From Endomychus coccineus (taxonomy: Eukaryota > Arthropoda > Insecta > Coleoptera > Endomychidae): a DNA stretch of 64,000 bases. Position 1 is the stretch's first letter, and each line of letters begins with the position of its first letter. This document shows positions 58,330 to 64,000 of the stretch, in pieces. Position numbers and translations under genes: made by a program. Location of the stretch: the NCBI GenBank assembly GCA_958510875.1, contig OY294067.1, positions 102,530,010 through 102,594,009 of the forward strand, written 5' to 3'. The notes under the pieces were generated by a model. That model was not told the DNA's origin, ran no database searches, and saw only the letters and a program-made list of their open reading frames with translations.

Positions 58330-59800
58330 GGGCATTAGAATTTTTCCTGCAGGCTTGGAGGCTATATGCATAGAGTGAGACCTCAGTAGGCGAAGAGTTG
58401 CACAACTTCACTGTTCGATAGAAAATACAGTCTGACAGGAAGAAGTTTGGCAAGTCTCGTGCTTGACAATGAAGGGGTGACTAGCTTGAGATCGTCTAGT
58501 CCACCTATCTGGAATCTCTCGCGGTGTAACAACAGACGAAATTTCTGATGAACAACCATCATGGGGATAGGTATAAAAAAAGAGACATAGGCCAACTTTC
58601 TACGATGTTCTAGAGGGGTCAATGGATTCGTAAGAGTTACATCATCAGCCTATGTTTGGGAGCCGAACTCCACACATGTGTACAGTACTCCAGCACAGGT
58701 CGGTGCTTTGTAGATTATGAAGAGCTGCTGGGATGTGAAGTAATTCTTAGCACGGAATAGGAAACCAAGTTTTTGTGAAACGATTTTGGCAATGGACGTC
58801 ACATGATCATCCTATGAGAGTGCTCCCCATGAGAGTATGCACCCGAGCATGGACATCAAAAACTTCATTGGAATGTTTGTACCTGGGATTGTCGGATCCG
58901 CCTCCCCTGAAAAGACGCAAACTTGAAATTTGGTTGCATTAAAATCTACTAGATTATCAGATCCTCATTCCAAAATCATATCCCAGATCTCCATTGATTG
59001 CGTCAACCTGTTATTGTCTCGCTCCTCTGACTTCATTGGATGGGATAGGGGCTCTAGCAAAGAAAGTGTACTATCAGCTGCGAAGCTGTGGACGGAACAG
59101 GTCACTTTCAGCAGATCGTTGATATGGTCCAAGAACAAAGTTGGTGCCCTTGGTCCATGTGAAACACCAGCGTTGATAACCCTTATATCGGATAATACTC
59201 TGTCAACCACCACCATGGAGTGATCTATCTAAGAGAAAATTCGAAAGTAAAACTCCAAGTTGAGGCGGCAATCCATATGACAGAAGTTTCCCAAGAAACC
59301 AGACTCGGTCAAATGCTTTCGAAATATCCAATGCTATATCTAGAGATTCCCCATGTTTTTCAATAGATCTTTGCCATACATGTGCTACGTAGGCGACCAG
59401 GTCTCCTGTTGATCTCTGCTCACGAAAGCCATATTCCCGGTCATTCATGATGTTTGAGCTCTCTAGGTATTGAGCGAGATGTTGATATTGACTGCTTTCT
59501 CCATCACTTTAGAGATCTCAGATAATAGTGCAATAGAGCTATATCTATTAGGGTCTTCTTTGCTTTTTTGCGATCACCTGGACTCTAGCTGTCTTTTAGC
59601 TGTAAGGAAAGACGACAGCAAGCCTGTAAGAAAGGGTAAACAACCTGCAGAAAACTGGTGTTCATTCAGGCGCACATTCCTTGAGAATGACAGGTGGAAT
59701 TCTGTCTGTTGATCCAAAGTGGAATTTGCTGCAAGCATTCCAGGGAAAAAATTTGGCTTTTTATTATGTTGTAGTAGCAAGTGTGCCATCATCTTTAGTT
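58330..59800 (-). pseudogene. Jockey-type LINE reverse transcriptase pseudogene
   Basis: Minus strand, from ~59800: AANSTLDQQTEFHLSF (pre-RT region), a deletion over the 'KA.GPDgIP' block, then ALLSEISKVMEKAVNINIS near 59520. NDREYGFREQRSTGDLVAYV starts at 59445, and IALDISKAFDRVWFLGKLL includes the first catalytic Asp. Then comes LSYGLPPQLG, and after a shift VSHGPRAPTLFLDHINDLL (normally VPQGSvLaPtLFl..INDLL) and VHSFAADSTL near 59085, where the YADD box reads FAAD and has lost one Asp. Next are DDHVTSIAKIVSQKLGFLFRAK near 58790, YFTSQQLFIIYKAP, and a C-terminal frame 58383-58622 with LEHRRKLAYVSFF. No RNase H follows. Same family as the plus-strand fragment at 34.0 kb. Confidence 0.9.
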
Positions 59801-60021
59801 AGAGGCGGAAATGAACTGGAAATGGAATGAGGAAAATCACAAGTTGGAGGCCTACATTTTATAATAATTGTTGGAACAAAAACATACGATTTACGAGCCA
59901 AAAATTATTTTGAATATTAAATTTACGCGGAACCCTAATTTCCAAAATTCTTGACTTCCGGATGAATTCCGCGTCACAGTAGCAAGACTCGGTGTCGACA
60001 TTTCACCAATCATTATAGGTA

Positions 60022-60824
60022 CCGTAAATCGGGTATACTTTGCATCAGTTTTTGTGGTAGTTGACAAAATCATTATGATTTATCCAATAACCAGTAAGAG
60101 AATTACCATTAATACATAAATATGTTAATGAATGTGAAGCTAGTGATATACGGAAGTAGTTCTACTTTAAACTGTTTCATATTATTTTACTTGGTTAAAT
60201 AGTGATCCAAAGTTACCCATAGAATGAGAAACTTTGCATCGCTATATAAAATTCATTATATTCAGTAAATAAGCAGCGAAAATGTAAAGTTCATTACACA
60301 TCTCTGAACATTCTAGAACGATTAAACCTTTGAAAAATGTATGGAATAATGAAACACAATTGATTTTATAAAGAACATTATTTACATATGATATAGTGAG
60401 TATTATATAGTCAATACAGGGCCGTTTCAGTTTATGATTCCGTGGGATGCGGTAGTTTGATAGTCACCTAAAAAACTTTTTGGAAAGGGTTACTTTTCAT
60501 CTATGATGACCAAATGCAAAGTTACCCCATAATTACCAAATTTCTTCCAACCTATCTCCCTAAAATCTTGGTAATCACAGAAAATAATGAATATTTCTCT
60601 GAAACAACATTGCAAGCTTGTTCACAGATTAATTCTATACCCTCATAACCAGAATAACAGATCTAATTCCAATGACCACAAATCGCCAGTTGTTCAAATT
60701 TACTAGCAAAAATTTCTCATAATATCGCTAAAATTTTTCGTAACATTAATAGATGGCGATATAAGTTTTTCCAGACGGGGATGCAAAGTTACCCCTGCAA
60801 ATGCAAAGTATCCCCCTCTAACGG
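60022..60824. mobile_element. MITE with TA target site and internal terminal-motif copies, ~803 bp
   Basis: The left end CCGTAAATCGGGTATACTTTGCATC at 60022 and the right end (reverse complement CCGTTAGAGGGGGATACTTTGCAT) are inverted and flanked by TA at 60020-60021 and 60825-60826. The core motif TACTTTGCAT / GCAAAGTTACCCC is repeated inside at about 60210, 60515, 60780 and 60803. No coding frame. A Tc1/mariner/pogo-type non-autonomous element is likely from the TA duplication. Confidence 0.8.
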
Positions 60825-60826
60825 TA

Positions 60827-62049
60827 GCGTCTTCAGGCTTCAGGCTTGAATTGAAACTGATTCTCCTGGTTCACGTGACTTAGTTCTCTGCCTTTGTTCC
60901 GGTGGTTACTGTAACCACCTCGCCGCAGAGTGATCATATGCCAACTGGGATTTTCAAGAATGGGTTCCCAAATGTTGGGAAGCTGATATCCTAAGTAATC
61001 TGAGCCGTGATTCAAGGTATCACCTTCTTTATTTGAGAATTCATCCTTGGAAACTTCATTTCGTACATGATCACACAACCGTGGCGTTAAGTACCGGAAT
61101 AAAGTCAACTACCAGTACAAAGATAGGCACAATGAAAACCGCTACAGAAGTCAGAAGAATAAAATTTAGTTCGAGCACCAAGTCTCACCTGAAGATGCCA
61201 CATGCAACGATTGACAAAAGGTCGAATTCGAGTAGTAATACTGTGACGCAGCCTTATTAAAAAAAGGTTGATGATGTTAGATCGAAAATGGAACGTCGGA
61301 TATTATAACTAACATTGCCAGAAGAAAGCTTGTATAAAGTGCCTTGAATAATTATTTTCCACTTTCTTCCATCAGAAAAAACAAAATAGGAAATCAAGAA
61401 TTCCGTTTTTTTCTCCAAAACTACTTGAAAATGAAAAGTGATATCGGAAATTTTACACTCCCTTTATAAAAGGCTCTTTGGTTACCTACTCTTTCCCCAT
61501 GTAACCAAAATTGTATATCTTATCGTTTTCGATATCCCCATCCTTATCTTGGACACACTGTATAAACTGTAGAATGATGAATGCATGTTACACACTGATT
61601 TTGGTTTAACAATATCGCGATAAGAATCGGAACTGCACGATTGTTATTGTTCCAATAGTGTAATTAATAAAAAACGAAGAAAAATTCTTATTCTCAATCG
61701 TTTATTCATACCATCTTCCAAGCGAAGAGGAAGCGCAAACTAGGCTTGGATAAATAAACATAATTATTATGTCACGAGGTATTGAGGATATTTCCGGGTG
61801 ATTAAAAAGAAGAAAATCGATGATGAACACGTTTATCTCCGACGCTTCAATTATTTATACAAATATGTAGTAGATTGTGATGATAATAGTGAGTGGAATT
61901 GAACATGCATAGCTATTTGTGCTTGGTTGCTGCAAGTAAATGATTTGAAGGCTTAATCCATTGTTCGAGACTACATTTGTATGTATTAAATCCAGATACA
62001 TAAGTTCATTGTTCCTAAAATAGAGTAAGATTTGTTTCTATGTAGTTCA
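60827..62049. other. No gene assigned
   Basis: Overlapping frames at 60833-61108 (minus) and 61033-61260 (plus, Ser/Thr/Lys-rich) lie in slightly GC-richer DNA but match nothing I know. The rest is AT-rich. Confidence 0.35.
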
Positions 62050-62800
62050 ATCCTAGTCACGCAGTTCATTTCAATCTGAACAAATACGACATTTTGAAAC
62101 TTTATAAAGGAATTAATTGTATTCAACTTCCAGAAAATATTATTGAAGAAGTTTGGAATGCAGAACAAGAATTTTGTCCGCAAACAAAAAATTTCTGTTT
62201 CACAAGAATGGATGAATCAGAGTAATATCAATAATATTGAAATAATTGTATTTTTTGCTTACTTTCCCCAAGTGAATAAAAAAAATTCTCAGATGGTAAG
62301 ACTTTCATTGATGAAAGATATTGCAGGAGCTTGCAGATGCTTGACCTAACAAACTTATTGGTAGAAAATGTGAAAGACGATGGCTCAGATTTCTATGTTT
62401 GTCTACCAAATACAAGATTTTGTATTGTATCCGAAGATAAATACGGTTCAACTATTCAAAAACTACATGAATTCGAAGCTACAAATTACTCAACTCCTAA
62501 AATTTTTGTGATTTTCAAAGAAGGTAAAAGTACCTAACAATATGTTGGAACCAATAAAGTGCCTAATGTTCCATTTAAAATAGCAAATGATTTGGAATTT
62601 AGACTATCGTGAGTTGTATACTGGTCATTGTCCGGATCTTCAGGCACGCTTTGTGCAAATGCTGTGGCCAGTATGACCATACATACTTTCAATCAGATAA
62701 ATTGTACTTGGGTGAGAACATCCAAGACTCTAATGAAAAATCTAAGCAAAAATTCACAGATATTGCAACCATCGGAGTGCTTTCAAAAGAAACATAAGAT
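62050..62800 (+). pseudogene. Crypton-like tyrosine recombinase relic
   Basis: In shifting plus-strand frames: INCIQLPENIIEEVWNAEQ near 62112, then MVRLSLMKDIAGACRCLD near 62295. That corresponds to the '...a...GiFGACRr.EL.nL' block holding the first catalytic Arg of Crypton-type tyrosine recombinases. TNLLVENVKDDGSDFYVCLPNTR follows near 62350, the usual beta-strand region. ELYTGHC at 62608 is the H-x2-R box with the Arg lost to a frameshift, SSGTLCANAVASMT continues it, and GENIQDSNEKSKQKFTDI near 62712 matches 'AEGYieDS..nK..i...i', where the nucleophilic Tyr has become Asn. At least three frame changes and a stop; inactive. I see no ends for the element (Cryptons lack inverted repeats). 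Confidence 0.7.
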
Positions 62801-64000
62801 GATAACAACTTTTTTTGAATATTTTGCAAAATTAAAGAATTGATTTTCATGTTATCATTGAACTGTTTTTCCACTCGATCCCAAATGACATTTATGGTTC
62901 GGTTTTGTATAAGAGGATAATGCGTTGTAAGTAACATGTTGCAACTTTAAAGAATTGAACCTTACCTTATAACTACGTTTTTAATAACGTAATAACATAT
63001 TATTAAAATATGCTCGTAATATCATACAACGCACAAACGGAATGAAAAAAGATTTTGTTGTTTATCAAGGCAGAGAGTTTTTTTATACCAACCAAGCTAG
63101 GCTGCTTATATTATGTATGCATGTACAATTATTACACAATATTGCATAGGGAGAATATAAAGCACTATTGGATGATGATAATTGATAATAAAGAAGAGAA
63201 AAGTGAGATGATCCAGGGCAGCGGCTAAATGAAGTGGAAGTCAATGAAATAGCTAATTTGGGAAGACAAATGGGACAAAATTATGTAACAAAGAATTTAA
63301 TATAGTGTGTGAATGAGTCTATAGAGGTGCGTAAGACCATATAATGAAAACGATATCTAGAAATCAAACATCAATTGCTATTTTTAAATCTTATGAACTC
63401 AGAAATGAAAATATCTGAGAAGTAGGAAATTTATCAGAAAATCAGGTACCCCATTCATGTTAATTGAAATCATAATGTTCATATTTATACTTTTGTATTT
63501 TGAAATTTAGCCTCTTTTTTTCAACTTTTCTCTTCTCTTTTCATATAGTCATATGAAATTTCTGATTTCATTTAGATTTATAATTCTTGGATACCTAATT
63601 TAAATTAATTTAACCGTGGCCTCAACATTTTCCATATTCCTCCATATCCTCTATTCGTACAATCGTTATACTTTCAGAGAGATGGTCATCAAGATCCACA
63701 TAATGGCTTTCTAATATTTTTGAATATATCAAATATTGAGTAGAAGCTGTATTTTGGGTTCTTCTTCGTTTTATATTAGTCATACTGAAACTATAAATCT
63801 GTTTTTAAATTATCAATTATCTTATCTCAGGCAATGATTTTTTTTTAATCACGATATTGAAACTCCATCACTAGTTTAGTTGGTAATAAGTTAAATTCAG
63901 AAATTATTCCGAGAAGACGTATTGGCAGAACAGCGGACAAATTTTATTTATTATTACTTTGAGGTTATGCGCGGTATTGGAGCCACACATATGAGGCGTT
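62801..64000. other. No gene seen
   Basis: AT-rich to the window edge; no recognisable frame, repeat or RNA gene. Confidence 0.45.

Overview
The window looks like a gene-poor, transposon-rich stretch of an AT-rich arthropod genome, most likely an insect. The signs are mariner, pogo-like and Crypton-like relics, jockey/R1/CR1-type LINE fragments, a GT-AG intron in a THAP open frame, and CCTAA (insect telomere type) units inside a local tandem repeat. A beetle would fit, but the order is a guess. I recognise no intact host gene. Almost everything that can be named is a mobile element or a tandem or inverted repeat, and nearly every element reading frame is broken by stops, frameshifts or deletions.

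Layout. 0-2 kb: a recent ~326-bp tandem duplication, a degenerate repeat field, and a tRNA-like Pol III promoter module. 2-10 kb: no gene seen, one dispersed repeat (A). 10.1-14.6 kb: a LINE (RT end plus RNase H) split by a complete LTR retrotransposon with 522-bp LTRs and a 4-bp AGAG target duplication. That LTR element has no gag/pol; its interior carries a perfect 66-bp inverted repeat whose loop is a hammerhead-ribozyme-like sequence. 18.4-21.3 kb: a LINE RNase H relic and a deleted mariner transposase. 22.5-28.9 kb: a tandem duplication, a long inverted-repeat structure, a degenerate EN+RT LINE, and a 141-bp satellite. 29.8-37.8 kb: a pogo-like transposase pseudogene with a C-terminal zinc finger, three LINE fragments, and a 30-bp perfect palindrome.

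38.8-41.9 kb: a foldback-like element with 0.5-0.6-kb terminal inverted repeats (TIRs), a TA target site, and about 11 units of a 142-bp repeat inside. 42.3-43.7 kb: a Ty3/gypsy integrase plus reverse-transcriptase remnant. 45.2-46.2 kb: another LINE RNase H relic. 46.5-48.2 kb: a ~1.26-kb TIR element whose only gene is a spliced THAP-type frame, abutting a tandem repeat with CCTAA blocks. 50.9-53.4 kb: a second long-TIR element with repeat-built arms and a broken CxxC zinc-finger gene. 58.3-59.8 kb: a jockey-type RT. 60.0-60.8 kb: a MITE with internal copies of its own terminal motif. 62.1-62.8 kb: a Crypton-like tyrosine recombinase relic.

There is no operon-like cooperation here; the relationships are those of transposons (nesting, internal deletion, parasitism of autonomous partners). 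The most notable items are the hammerhead-like hairpin in the LTR element, the two foldback-like elements, and the THAP mini-element. All coordinates and similarities come from reading by eye; percentages are approximate.
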